From NCBI GenBank assembly GCA_037974665.1, contig CM075765.1, positions 7,073,501 to 7,137,500 of the forward strand: a stretch of DNA of 64,000 nucleotides, written 5' to 3'. Source of the DNA: Ehretia macrophylla. Taxonomy: Eukaryota; Streptophyta; Magnoliopsida; Boraginales; Ehretiaceae. Shown in pieces: positions 34,791 to 47,187 of this stretch. The notes under the pieces were generated by a model. It had not been told where the DNA came from and searched no databases. It saw nothing but the letters and a program-made list of their open reading frames with translations. Position 1 is the first letter of the stretch. Each line of letters starts with the position of its first letter. A program made the translations under genes and the position numbers.

Positions 34791-36517
34791 TCTCTGTCAT
34801 TCAAAGATATGTTTCCTGATGAGCAACTTTTTGCTATCTCACATCAAACCCCTTGGTATGCCCACTTTGTTAGTTATTTGACTGCCCAACAGTTTTCCAC
34901 TCACTGGGGTAAAAGCGAGAAAGAACGTTTTGTGGCACAAGTCAAGTTTTATATCTGGGAAGATCCCTATCTTTTCAAGATCTTTGTTCATTAGGTCATT
35001 AGGAAATGTGTACCTGAGGACGAGTTTAACAACATATTCCAATTCTGCCACTCTGAAACATGTGGTGACCATTTTGAAGGTAAAAGAACAATTCCTAAAG
35101 TCCTTCAAAGTGGGTTCTTTTAGCCCACTCTATTCAAAGATGCCTAACAAATGTGTAAAAATTGCATTCAATGTCACAAGCTGGGTCTATCTCAAGAACG
35201 GACATGATGCCCATATCACCCATTCTAATTTGTGAAATATTTGATGTGTGGGGTATCGACTTCATGGGTCATTTTCCTCCTTCCTTTGGGTACACTTATA
35301 TTCTTGTAGGTGTGGACTATGTGTCCAAATAGGTCTAAGCAGTCGCAACCTGAACCAATGACCACAAAGTTGTGGTCAAGTTTATCAAAGAAAATATCTT
35401 TTCTCGATTCGGAGTGCCACGTGTACTCTTAAGTGACCATTTTGAAGGTAAAAGAACAATTCCTAAAGTCCTTCAAAGTGGGTTCTTTTAGCCCATTCTA
35501 TTCAAAGATGCCTAACAAATGTGTAAAAATTGCATTCAATGTCACAAGCTGGGTCTATCTCAAAAACGGACATGATGCCCATATCACCCATTATAATTTG
35601 TGAAATATTTGATGTGTGGGGTATCGACTTCATGGGTCCTTTTCCTCCTTGCTTTGGGTACACTTATATTCTTGTAAGTGTGGACTATATGTCCAAATGG
35701 GTCTAAGCAGTGGCAACCTGAACCAATGACCACAAAGTTGTGGTCAAGTTTATCAAAGAAAATATCTTTTCTCGATTCGGAGTGCCACGTGTACTCTTAA
35801 GTGACGGTGGACAATATTTTCGTCACAGGACACTTGAAGCTTTATTGACAAAATCTCAGTTTGCCACAAGATTGCGATGCCCTACTACCCACAATCAAGT
35901 GGTCAAGTAGAAGTGTCAAATTGGGAGATAAAATCAATTTAAAAAAAACGGTTAGGCTTGATCGTAAAGATTGGTCAAGTCATCTACATGATGCATTGTG
36001 GGCTTACCGTACAACTTTTAAAACTCTCATTGACATGTCCTCGTATAGATTAGTACATGAAAAGGCTTGACATCTCCTTGTTGAACTTGAGCATAAAGAT
36101 TATTGGGCTATTAAAGCTCTGAATTTTGATATACAGCAGACAGGTGAGCGTAAGAAATTGGCTTTAAGTGAGTTGGAAGAGCTTCGTTTCGAAGCATATG
36201 AGAATGCTAAACTCTACAATGAGAGAATGAAAAAACTTGATGATCGATCTATTCTGAGAAAAACCTGCTCTCCTTCTGATAAAGTTTGGTTGTTTAACTC
36301 CAAACTAAAGTTCTTTCCTGGCAAATTACGAACCAGGTGGGATGGACCCTATGAGGTGCTTGAAGAATATCCTTCTAGAGTTATCAAGATTAAGCACACC
36401 ACATATGGGCGTATACTAACAATCAATTGTCAGAGATTGAAACATGCATTCAATCCAAAAGTAGTCCCTCATGAAGTTGAATCTGTAGAACTTCGGGACC
36501 CTGACTACTTTGCATAA
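34790..36517 (+). pseudogene. Athila-type integrase remnant with internal 368-bp duplication
   Basis: Integrase would insert the cDNA. Discontinuous frames encode the zinc-binding region ([27 protein letters not shown]) and the start of the catalytic core ([39 protein letters not shown]) twice, because 35065-35432 is duplicated at 35433-35800. After the duplication SDGGQYF gives the second catalytic Asp; the following glutamate region is corrupted. 36158-36517 is the C-terminal domain (ELEELRFEAYENAKLYNERM, LFNSKLKFFPGKLRTRWDGP), still open. Stops are frequent elsewhere. Confidence 0.88.
35065..35800. repeat. 368-bp tandem duplication inside integrase
   Basis: Units 35065-35432 and 35433-35800 both begin GTGACCATTTTGAAGGTAAA and are nearly identical; the sequence after the second unit again begins GTGAC. 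The 5-base repeat at the junction suggests microhomology. 368 is not a multiple of three. Confidence 0.93.
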
Positions 36518-37448
36518 AAAGGATTCTGCCAAGCTGATGGCATTAAACTTATCATAACTATTTGGCTAAAGATGATAAACTTAGTGCTACTAGGAGGCAA
36601 CCTAGTATTCTTTTAAATGTCTTAGTTTCAATTTTGTTGTTTACATTTACCCTGTGTATCTTTCTCCAGCTTAACGTGGTTTGGGTTTTTAAACCCTATG
36701 AAACATCCATAGAGGTATATTTGTCATGATATTAGTGTCACTGTACGTTTCTGTGTATGGTTGGCGTAATTGTGCAACTCTGTCTTATAGTGTGAGCTAC
36801 TTCACCAGCTTAATGTAGTTTGGGTCTGTTGGGTATTACTTGATAAGGTAGTTAGGAGTGTGAGCATACACCTGACGTAACGTCTGTAACACAAATCCCA
36901 CTATAATAAACCTTGACCCTGTGTAACTGACTGTGGCCTTAAGTGTGCTGAAAAAAAAAGCACTAGATGTTGTGAGCACGGAAACCTCTGGAAAAGCTAG
37001 TCTTTTCAATAGTTTTGAACCAACTGTAGAACCCTTGAAAATAGTTTAAATGGTTTGGGTAGTTTACTTATTTGCTTAATATATTAGTTATTTTCCTTGA
37101 CCATAGTTCTTTTTGATCTTCCTCTTATACTATTTTGTATAAGTTAACCATATTTTTTTGTTGTGTTGATAACAATCCTACAATGTTTTGTCTACTAATC
37201 TTTAATGAGTTGCAGAATGATCCATCTTTTCACAAAGGTAGTAGACACATTCTTTTATATCAACATGGAAATGTTTCATATCAGGTAATATATTTTCTTA
37301 TTATATTTCCCTTTGAACCTGATCAACATGTGTTGTACAGTAAGCAAACCATAGGTTTGGGGATGTAACATTTTTCATTATGATATTTCATACATATTGC
37401 ACTCTCATTGTTTTAAATTATTATTTGCTTGAGGACAAGCAAAGTTTC
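36518..37448 (+). other. Athila/Tat 3' non-coding region
   Basis: Between the end of integrase and the first polypurine candidate. No env-like or other supported frame; the frame at 37135-37368 has no recognisable feature. A motif CAGCTTAATGTAGTTTGGGT near 36810 echoes CAGCTTAACGTGGTTTGGGT near 36667, a diverged internal repeat. Confidence 0.6.
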
Positions 37449-37458
37449 GGTGTGGGGG
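37449..37458 (+). promoter_or_regulatory. Polypurine-tract candidate 1
   Basis: Follows TTGAGGACAAGCAAAGTTTC, the conserved Athila/Tat sequence before the polypurine tract, and reads GGTGTGGGGG before TGCATTTTG. A second, weaker candidate (CTTAAGGACAATCAATGTTT, then TTTTGGGATAT) precedes TGATATGACTG at 38526. Confidence 0.6.
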
Positions 37459-38525
37459 TGCATTTTGAATTTCATGATAAAAGTTTTCAAAACATATGCA
37501 AGAAACACACCATTTTTCATGAAGAATAGTATTTTTCAACTTTACTTGTTTATAGGAAGATGATTTAGCTAATTTGAGAACCTGTGTTTTTAGCTAAATA
37601 TTGTGAAAAACTCTGAGGAAGGACTAAAGAAGAATTTTGGGTTATTATATTCATAAGTGAACTGAGTTGGTCTTTTCTTCAATTGATATGTTTGTGAATT
37701 TGAAAAGATTGAGATAGGATTACCCTTTGTTATGAGAACTACTTATGATTGAAACCTGAACCTTAATGCCATGTCCATACATTATGTTCTGTTACTCTGT
37801 CATGTCTGTATGTACACTAAAAAAAAATGTACATACTTTTACTTTTGAAGTTTTTTGGTATAAATATGTTGTAAATTTCTAAAGCACTACTATCCTAGAC
37901 ATTGTAATTTGGGATATGTGCTATAGTGTAAAGTTTCGAGCCTAGATATCTCAGGTGATTAAGGCACGTTGGGGTCCCTTTAAAACCTGGCAACTTTGGC
38001 CATCTGACTGGGGATTGTTGGCCTTAAAGCCCACAACATAGGATATTCAGAAAGCAAAAAGAAACTGAACACTAAAAGAGATAGTGTTAGTTGTACCTTT
38101 ATTTTTATGACAAATGTAAGAAGGGTTAAGGCATGATCAAGAGTTTGATTACAAAAAGGTAAGAATATCAAAGTCTAATCTATTTGCAGGTCTTGAAAGT
38201 TGAAGATGTGTTTGAACTTAAAATTGCTTAATTTCCTTCTAAATATATACTACGAAACAATCAATAGTTCATTTCCAATAGAATATTTATTTGTGAAAAC
38301 TATGTAAAGGTTCTCTTATTACTCTTAAACATTAACTGATAAACTTGCTAAGAATAGCGAATTGCACTTCTCATGATTAATATTGGAAAATATTGACAAA
38401 ATGTTAGGATATATAGCATTCATCTATTTTTGAAATTGACTTGCAAAATCTCTGAAGTTTCACTTTTAAATGTATTTTGAAGACAGTTTTGCTTAAGGAC
38501 AATCAATGTTTAGGTTTTGGGATAT

Positions 38526-40015
38526 TGATATGACTGTAAATGCAGCACTCATACCACTGTTTTTCTATTACATTTGCATCATATCTTGAGGAATAAATTC
38601 AACACTTATGCACTTTTGATTCAATGTAGAATGATCTCGATAGTGAACAAATCAAACCCGAAACGATCCAAATTGCAAGTCAAGAAGTCAGAACGTGAAG
38701 TTCCACAAATCGATGGTTGAACCCGTAGAGAAATAAGTTGGCCAAAACTAACACGAAATCAAACTTTGAATGTTGAAAAATGCCCAAAAACGCCTCGGCC
38801 AAACGATTCAATCAAAGTCAATAATTCCGGTCAACTTTGCCTTAGAAGTTTTCTTATAAATAGGTCCTCTACCCTATGAGTATTTTGTAGTTTTTTTTAG
38901 TTTTAATATTTATTTTTAGAATTAATTTTTAGTTTATTTTAGAGTTAATTTTAGTAGTAGTAGTTAAATACGGGGGAAGTCTTGCCTAAGTAGCTTTTAT
39001 TCGAGGAAATTTTGCCCAAATAGCTACTTTACGGGAGAATTCTGACCCAAGTAATTATTTTACGGGGGAAGTTCTACCCGAATAGTTTTTTATTAAAAGC
39101 TCTTATTCAGGGGAAGTTCTGCCCAAGTAGCTCTTATTCATGAAAAATTATGCCCGAATAACTATTTTGCGTCGAACCTCTACTCAAATTTCAGAATTCA
39201 GAAATATGCATTCGTCAATACGTGGGAGCCTTTCTTGACTCTCTTTTACTTGTATAACTCGTATTTATTTATTATGTCTAAGTAGAGCTATTATCTAGGG
39301 GATAATATTATAAATAACAGTCTTTTAATCTATGGTCTCGGATTTGGATAATTTAATTTAAATGCAATACATGGCTTGTATTAATTCAGCATTATTTTTC
39401 ATACATAATATTTTAAAGTAGATGTTATGATTGCTTTACTTTCTTGCCATATATCCGTGTTTTAATAGTGAATCTATAGGTTGTACCATAGATTCCATGA
39501 GACTATAGGTTGTACTATAGTTTCTAACTAGTGGACTTGTTGATTACTTAGTTAAAACAAACCTTTTACACTAAGTTACAAGGACAGATCCATACTGCGG
39601 ATGGAACAACACCTATAATAGATGTATTAATCGAGACTTTAATCAGACTAAGGTAATTAACTAGGTTAATGCTTGTAGCTTAACCCTTGTATAGAATTAG
39701 AGAATCCTGGATACCGAGTCTAGATTAACTATCTCATTACTTATCCGGCCCCCTAGATTTCTTTCCCTCGTATTCTGTAAAACCTTAGTTAGTTTTTCTT
39801 AGTTTATTTTTCTACATGATACTCAAAACTCTTTTACAAACTGTCACGTTCTCACTTAAATACTCTCACACTATTTCACTAATTAACTCATAAGCTTCCT
39901 TGTGGAATTCGACTCCGCACTCAGAGTACACTACACTACATGATCCGTGCACTTGCGGGTTATTAAAACTTGGTCAATTTTGCACACTTTAATATTGCCG
40001 ACCTCAAATGCATCA
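38526..40015 (+). mobile_element. Athila/Tat 3' LTR (start 38526, or 37459)
   Basis: Ends CACTTGCGGGTTATTAAAAC...AAATGCATCA, matching the 5' LTR remnant at 30019-30479. The start is uncertain: TGATATGACTG at 38526 gives 1490 bp, a usual Athila LTR size, while TGCATTTTG at 37459 gives 2557 bp. TATAAATAG at 38855 is a plausible TATA box. Sub-repeats of the type GGGGAAGTTCTGCCCAAGTA recur at 38970-39170. Confidence 0.75.
38855..38863 (+). promoter_or_regulatory. Putative TATA box in Athila/Tat LTR
   Basis: TATAAATAG in a position suited to LTR-driven transcription; no start site can be placed by eye. Confidence 0.4.
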
Positions 40016-40997
40016 ATGTTATATCATTGTTATCGTATCGATGGTTACGCAACGTTATCATCGGGATGGATGTGTTGAGCCTCTCTAGGCGGAATTGGGA
40101 TTGGCAGGGTTGGTCGCTCCACCTCCGTACCCTATTCCCTCACCCGTTTGGTTTGGAGATTGCCAGGGGATGTTAGGTCATAGGTATTGGGGTACATCCA
40201 GAGTATACCCATTAGAGTTTTGGATGCCAACTTATCGTTATTGGATCGTGCTCGAGATTAAGATCGTGATCGTGATCGGCAGTGATATGGAATGATAAGG
40301 GTTATCGTATCGTATCCTTTTAATGTGTGATATAGTTTATTGTTTAATTGATTGTCTTATTTTGTTATCAATTATATGACTTACTTGCATTGCACAAAAA
40401 TATTTTTGAACGACCCCCGATTAACTATCCCCTCCCTCGCTGAGCATAGTGTTTTGCTCACCTTTTTTACCTAACAATGTTTCAGGAGAGGCGGAGATTG
40501 AGCCTTAGTTGGTTGTTGAGGAAGAAGAAGTGCAAGTAGAAGCCTTTCCTTGATTGTGTTTGTCTTGAGGTTAGAGTACTTGCATGGCTTATGTGATCAG
40601 ATTGTATGTTGATTGTAATGAATGTTATGTTGAATGATTGTCTCTATTTTGAGACCTTCAATATCTTGTATGTATTATCTTATGGTAGTGGTTTGTAAAG
40701 TTTAAGTTAAAGTTAAAGTCTTTAATGGTGGCATGTAATAGTTTAGTAGTTCTAATGGCTTTAGTTCATGAATGTTAACTAGAAAGCATGCATGGTTAAT
40801 TATTGGCTAAGTATAAGACTAGAACTACTTTTTGAACTTGAAAAGTAATATATATGAATGAGATATTGTTGTATATTGTTGTATTGTGTGAATTCTTATG
40901 AGTGCAGGTATTTGGTCAGTCCACGGTACAGAGGAGACTTTATCCGTTTGTCGGGTCCGACTTGACCTGTAGGGTGGGGTTGGGTCGGGGCATGACA
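40016..40997 (+). mobile_element. Tekay/Del-like LTR, 3' fragment
   Basis: Shares GGAGATTGCCAGGGGATGTT with the LTR at 1-1300, the same order of blocks (GCTCACC...TTTCAGGAG core at 40456-40486, GTCCACGGTACAGAGGAGAC near 40918) and a TG/CA-type end GGGGCATGACA. The 5' part is missing where the Athila 3' LTR ends. Non-coding; small frames across it are by-products. Confidence 0.6.
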
Positions 40998-42536
40998 TAA
41001 TCCCTCCAATACTAACTTTATCCTACAACTTACCAAAACCACGTAGTGAAAAACCAAGTTAAAATGATCAAAAAATCCTACCACATCCACTATACCAACA
41101 CCTATGCATATTTTATATAAAAAGCCATTTCTCTCACAAAATTAACATGGCATAAACCAAACAAACCACCTAATGTTATTCACAATAGAAATACTATAAA
41201 AAGTGAGAGTAGTCCAGTCAATCATAACTTGAAAGTAAAAAGTGAGAGTAGTCCAATCAATCATGGCTTGAAAGTAAAGAGACAAAGAGCCAAATGTTAC
41301 ACATAGCAATTGTCAAAGTGAAATTACGCAAATTTTATAAACAAGACCACTGATTACATACAGAAATGTGTAGATATTTCATATAAAAATTATTACAATG
41401 AAATTACACAAATTTCAAAGCCTAATTGAAAGAAAAGTAAGTAGTCCACCATTCTACTAAAGTTCTTTTTTAAAAAAAATATGGAGGCCGAAACATAAAT
41501 ACAAAAAAGATAAGAGGAACATTTTTAAAATTAAAAAAAAATTATAACACATGTAATTAAAAAAATCCCTTTCCCTCGTAGTTTTTAAAAGAAAAATCAG
41601 GCAGTCGTTGAACTACCATTAGCCACTATTGGACCCCAATTGCTGACCATCATCAATGGTTACCATTGACAACCTGTATGGGCGAGTAATAGTTAGAGCC
41701 ACTTTTCATGTGTCACGTTCTAAACACAGCCACGTGGCAGCAGTTAAAGGTGGTTGTAGGTGATTATGGCTGGTTGTATAAAAAAAATTAATTTAAAATT
41801 GGCATAGCCATATGGCACAACCACAGTGAGCCATGTGGCCCATTATGTCAAAAAGTGGCTAAAGTGATTGGCACATGTCTAACAACATGATTGGTACATC
41901 TATTGCACGAACTCCGTGAAAAACAACACAAATATCCAAATTTTGTGAAATGCTAAAAAATCATAACCTTTTTGTTTCTAATTCAATTTAAACGAATTTT
42001 ATCTCATTGGAAAGCTCTAGACAAGCACTTTTTAACTAGAAATCACTAAGATTTTAGCACTGCCCAAAAATTAAAAAAAAATGGTCCAAAAACACGAAAT
42101 CAAATGAAGCATTGTACAAAACAATTAATCTACATGTTTTCTTTCAATTAAAATATCGTGGATTCCTTATTAATGGTGAAATGAACTTATCCTACTAATT
42201 TAGCCCATAAATTTTACTATTTTTAGCTTAAAATTCTAGAACCAAAAATATAATGCTTAAGATACACCATTAACTTGGCACATTATCATAAATTCACGAA
42301 GAACAAACTAATTATGGCGTTGACACCGATGAAGATAAATTTAACACAGAGTATGGTTTCCTCATAAATTAGTAACTTAAATATTAACCTCACAGTATAT
42401 GTAGAATACTCTCTCCAGGAACTTGTCAAGTTTGTTCCACTATTTAATATATGCTAATCAGAGTCTAAGATACTAGATCTTGAAATATATCTTTGCAACT
42501 TATATGCCTGCTTATATTGATGTTTGTGTTAACCTT
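40998..42536. other. unassigned AT-rich spacer
   Basis: No gene or element end recognised. Contains a 39-bp tandem pair (41198-41275). Could be old decayed repeat. Confidence 0.45.
41198..41275. repeat. 39-bp tandem pair
   Basis: Two units containing AAGTGAGAGTAGTCCARTCA, starting about 41198 and 41237, followed by a partial third (CTTGAAAGTAAAGAG). Confidence 0.85.
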
Positions 42537-44456
42537 ATGTCTAAATGCATGATTTTGATGATAACAAATCTTGCTTATTTGGTTGTATCAAGTGTGATTG
42601 AGTTTATGTGTTTGTATTGTTGAACTCACACTGTGACTCTTGTAGATAAATTGTATATATTCTTTTTAGTCAAAAATTGATTGGTGATATATCTTGCATA
42701 GAGAGAAAAATAGGATTCTTCATATGAAGAATGCAACTATAATTGGATTTGTCAAGTGTGTTTGTTCTAAGATGTCTATATGTTTAAACACACACTTGTT
42801 GGCTTATGTGCATTAAATGTATATATCATTATAAGCCAATTTGTATTTGAGTGTTTTGGCTTATGTGGATAATCTTGTACAAATGTTCTTATGAGCCAAA
42901 ATATCTTGTGAATGCTTGGTGTTGAAAGAGGAAGAGTATCTTGCACGAAAGAGGTAAATGATTTTGATTAAAAAATAGTTGCAAGATTGAGAAGATGCAA
43001 ATTATGTTGTCCATTATTGAATACACGATCAACATCACCACAAGCATGAAGAATTGAAGTCTTGAAGAGTTGAAAAAATGAAGATTATATTTCAAGAATC
43101 AAAACTTGAAGACATGAAGACGAAGTGGTGTTATAAGGTTGGAGACGTGGCGACATAAGGGGTAACGACTTTGCCATAGTTTTGCATTTTATGGTTCAAG
43201 CACTTGGTAATCTTCCAAAAATAATTTTAAATCTTTCCTCAAGAGTTTTGAAAATATTTTAAAAGAGTAAATGAGTTGGAATATCTTTTGAAGAAATGCT
43301 CTTAAAAAGTTTAAATGTTGTATCTTTAAAAGATTGATTTTTCAGTTGAAAATTTGTTTTAAACTCTTGATTACAAAATCGGTTTTAATCTTTCCACAAG
43401 AGTTTAGAAAATGTTTTAATGAGATTTAAAGGTTGGGAACACTTTAGAAGAAGTATTTTTGAAGTGATTAAATATTTCCCCTTCGAAAAATTGGATTCCG
43501 GGCTCAATTTTACAAAATCCAAAAACTGGCACTATTTGGCACTATTCATGTCAAATGAATGGCTCGTCCGACTACTCGTCTGACTTTTATAGAATGTGTT
43601 GGGTGAATCAGGCCAGACGAATGCCTCGACCGACAGCTCGTCTGACATTGTCAGAAATTTGAAAAGATAGTCGTTTAAGAGCCATTGTAACATTTTCTTT
43701 AAATACCAAACCAATCCATTTCATCAAACAACTACTCCAACAACTCCAAAACATCATATATTGATACTAAGCTTCAAATTTCATATATTTCAATCAATAT
43801 ACACCAAGTTTGAGCTATAACTTAAAAATCTATTGAGCATTCAAATATTTCAATTGTATTATCTACTCATTGAGGAGTTTTTATTGTTCTTTATTGTACT
43901 ATCATTCAAATACTCAAATCTTTGTATTGTATACACTCTTGGACTCTAGATTAGGATTGAGAGAATCCTTGTAAAGAAAAGAGTGTGGAAAAATCCTTTG
44001 TAGACTCAAAGGAAGAGGGATAGTAGGTTGGAGCTTTATCTACATTTGAATAAGCTTATGTTTTCTCTTGTGGACTCAAGAGAGAATTGTTGTAAGTTGG
44101 TTTGTACTTTACCAACATTTGAAGAAACATTGATTTAGTGGAGTTTAGGAAATCCTAAGGGGAGGAAGACATTAGGTGGTGGACTAGGCCTTTAGGAGTT
44201 CGAACCACTTGAAAATACCGAGTTTGATTTCTCTTTCCCTACTCTATTTACAATCATTATCATATATATTGCTTAGAGTATTTATCTTTCTCTTGTGTGT
44301 GATGTTATTCATCATAATATCTCTTTTTTAGTTATTCACACAAGGTGTTTGATAAATTGTCTCAAAGAACTTTTTGTGGGTTGTAGTAAACTTTTAAATA
44401 GCAATATTTTGCTATAATCTTAATTCACCCCCTCTTAAGATTATTTGTCACTAACA
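42537..44456 (+). mobile_element. SIRE-type Copia 5' LTR (1920 bp)
   Basis: TGTTAACCTTATGTC...ATTTGTCACTAACA, followed by a PBS two bases on. The CCCCCTCTTAAGATT shortly before the end is characteristic of SIRE-type LTR termini. Confidence 0.88.
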
Positions 44457-44458
44457 AA

Positions 44459-44470
44459 TAGTATCAGAGA
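44459..44470 (+). promoter_or_regulatory. Primer-binding site, initiator-Met-tRNA type
   Basis: TAGTATCAGAGA; 10 of 12 match TGGTATCAGAGC. Confidence 0.85.
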
Positions 44471-44510
44471 TAGGATTCTACATAGAGGTTAACCGCTAGT
44501 AGAATACACA

Positions 44511-45479
44511 ATGGAAAATAATCCTGTATTTTCAAGTTTTGAAGGATATTCAATTGATAGACCTCAATGTTTTACAAGTTCAAATGTTGTTTGGAGGAAT
44601 AAGATGGAGACATATATTCAATCCATAGATTATAATCTATGGGAAATTGTTGATAATGGGCCATACAATGCTGTATTATAAATGGATAATTAACTAACCG
44701 AGCAAGAAATTGTCAAACTCACCAAAAATGGTCAAGCTATGAATATTCTTTATTGTGCATTTGATGACCTTGAATTTAGACAAATTAGCAAATGCACATC
44801 GGCACATGAGATATAAAAACTTCTTGAGGAGACATATCAAGAAAAAGAAGAAGGTGAGGAAGAAGAAGTACAAGAAGAAAATGTCGTATGCTTCATTGCG
44901 AAAGAAGAAGAGGTATGTTCAATTTCTACATCTAGTTGTTCTTCATCTAGTGAACATGATTTTACATTCGATGAATTGAAAGAACTCATCTCTAAAGCTC
45001 AAAATGAATTGATGTATGCGCTTTCTAGAAATAACAATTTTTTTAAGGAATTGGAATGTGTCATACTTGAAAGAAATGAGTTTGAAAAGAAAAATACTCC
45101 ACTTATTGAAGCACAACCTGAGATTGATACTTGATCAAATGATATAAATAATTTGTTAGAAAATGAAGTATCTTGTTTGAAGAAAAAAAGTAATAAATTT
45201 AATATGAAGCTAACAATTTCTAGCCAAGGGAAAGAGAAATTAGATGTTATGCATAATTCACAACACATGGAATATAATCAAACTGTTATAAAACTCAAAC
45301 CATGTAGTAGTCAAAAGATTTTAAAAACTAAAACTCATTCTTTCAAAACTCCAAGAACAAACATTGTATCCACATATGGATTACATCAACATGTTTGTAC
45401 ATATTGTGAAAGAAAAGGACATACTACTTCACACTGTCAATATAGAAAATTGCTAGATAGAAAATCAAATGTTCCATAG
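44511..45479 (+). pseudogene. Copia gag remnant with CCHC zinc knuckle
   Basis: ATG 44511 opens MENNPVFSSFEG and continues through VVWRNKMETYIQSIDYNLWE, the N-terminal Gag region of SIRE-type Copia elements, with in-frame stops after NAVL and MDN. After a frameshift near 44820 an acidic, Ser-rich stretch (CSISTSSCSSSSEHDFTF) and a coiled-coil-like stretch (LLENEVSCLKKKSNKFN) follow. The frame 45153-45479 contains the zinc knuckle CTYCERKGHTTSHC, all four ligands present. Gag would bind and package RNA. Several stops and at least one frameshift make it non-functional. Confidence 0.85.
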
Positions 45480-47187
45480 TGGCTAAAACACAAATAGATT
45501 GTTAAAGCCACGAAAAATCAAACTAACCCTTGAGGACCCAATTAAAGATGGGTACCTAGATCTTGCTTTGTTGTAGGAATGTCAAGCAACACAAAAAAGC
45601 ATGGTGAAACAACTCATGAAAAAGGCAAGATCTTTGAGATAAGGAAGCACGAGTAACATTGAACTTATTTTTCAGATGTGCTTCTAGAGAATGGTTTGAA
45701 ATGCAACGTGCTTAGTCAAATATATGATAGTATACATGTGCGGTTAAAAATGAAAATGATGATGCATTATTTGATAACTGAGTGAAAATGCTTATGCTAA
45801 TAATTTTGATGAACTCATACTTGAGATGTTATATACATTGCTATATCATGTTATTTGTACTGATACATGATTTACATATATACATCATGAACTTGATTAT
45901 TTGAATGTTATAATGAAATTTTGAAAAGAGTTGGTTTATGGTAAATGTGACAACTTGCCAAGATATACAAAAGAGCATAGGTAATTCTTTGTGATGAGAA
46001 TTTGTTGTTTGTGTTGCATAAGAAGAGAAAATTTAATTGATCTACATTTTGATATTTCATATGTTTCATGTTGAAGGCTAGGAATAATATACTTTTATGA
46101 AATAATCTTGGGAAAATTTCTCATTATCTTAGAATTCATTCAATTGGATAAGTTAAGTAATACTTGGTATTTAAACATGAGGTACATCCAATAGGATAGG
46201 AATACATTGGTACAATTTTTTAGAAAATGAATTTGAGATGCTTCAATGATGTCATATAACTCCTTGTTGTTTTGAGAACAAGAATTAATGTCTTGCAATG
46301 AATCACTCTTAAGGTTGATATTATCAAAAAGGAGAAAATGGATGTATGGTTGAATTGTTGATGACATACATGATGAATGGAATGCAATTTACATTTTGAT
46401 TTTATACATATTTGAGTAAAAGTTTTCACTAACTAGAAGAAAGAAATGGGTTGAAATGTTGATTTGATGAGAATTATTGAAAAATAACATCATATGTTCT
46501 TCCTAGATAGATTATAATAAGAACATGAGGGAAACAAATAGAAGAGCCTAATAATTCAATCTCACAATGAACTTTAAGGAAAAAAACCCATTGAATCTAT
46601 CTTGTCAAACTCATAACAATTGACACCTTCTTATAAGTGTATATATGAGTCATATTTGATTAAGTGATGATTATTGGATGGTTGTGTATGATATTGATGC
46701 AACTAATATAAAACTTTGAGAAAATCTTTCTAAGAGCATGCTAAGTGTATTTCAATTGAGCAAATGAAAGGAAAGTCAAAGTCCTTCCTTGGACTACAAA
46801 TCAAGAAGGCACATTCACAAGTCAAACCAAAGATCACAAAGGAAATAAATCAAAAAAGTTTGTACTTGTTCATGTCAAAGCAACCAAGAACCCAAAATGA
46901 GGCTTTACAAAGATAAGATAAGGTACATTGGTTGACAAGAAGAAACATAGATGTATGCTTGATAACGTATTATGTTCAATTGCCTCTAAATATGATAGTA
47001 ACAATGCTCTTGGCGTTTGATTATGATATTGCTACAAAATTTTCATTAGAGCATTGTAAAAGGAAACTTGATTTGTCTTTCCATCACATTATTAAAACGT
47101 TTATCATATCTTCTTGATGGATTGTGCTCTTGATCATATAAAATGTACGATAACTTTGATGATTCTAATCCCTTTGCACTAAGAAAG
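45480..47187 (+). pseudogene. Copia pol fragments, left of the nested LTR
   Basis: Starts with the gag-pol linker (NQRWVPR-like sequence near 45540, here with stops), then a short pre-integrase relic (VLLENGLKCNVLSQIYD near 45670). Long decayed sequence follows. Near 46790-47010 are RT C-terminal scraps (FLGLQIKKAHS, then GTLVDKKKHRCM and IASKYDS, resembling the SRPDIMF region). Most of integrase and RT is gone. The frames at 46140-46429 (minus) and 46932 are not genes. Confidence 0.6.

Larger units (their letters stand above)
30019..40015 (+). mobile_element. Athila/Tat-type Ty3 retrotransposon, decayed, 5' LTR truncated
   Basis: 30019-30479 matches 39550-40015 (shared TAACCCTTGTATAGAATTA, CACTTGCGGGTTATTAAAAC, GAATTCGACTC), giving two LTR ends in the same orientation. 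Between them come an Asp-tRNA-type PBS, gag, protease, RT, RNase H and integrase in Ty3 order, then a long non-coding 3' region, as in Athila elements. Coding parts are broken by stops and frameshifts throughout. Only the last 461 bp of the 5' LTR remain. Confidence 0.88.

Noticed and set aside
317..40295. Similar small frames at 317-529 and 40095-40295 with a shared GDCQGMLG peptide
   Set aside because: The similarity is at DNA level in related LTRs, frames are short and open differently; no sign of a protein.
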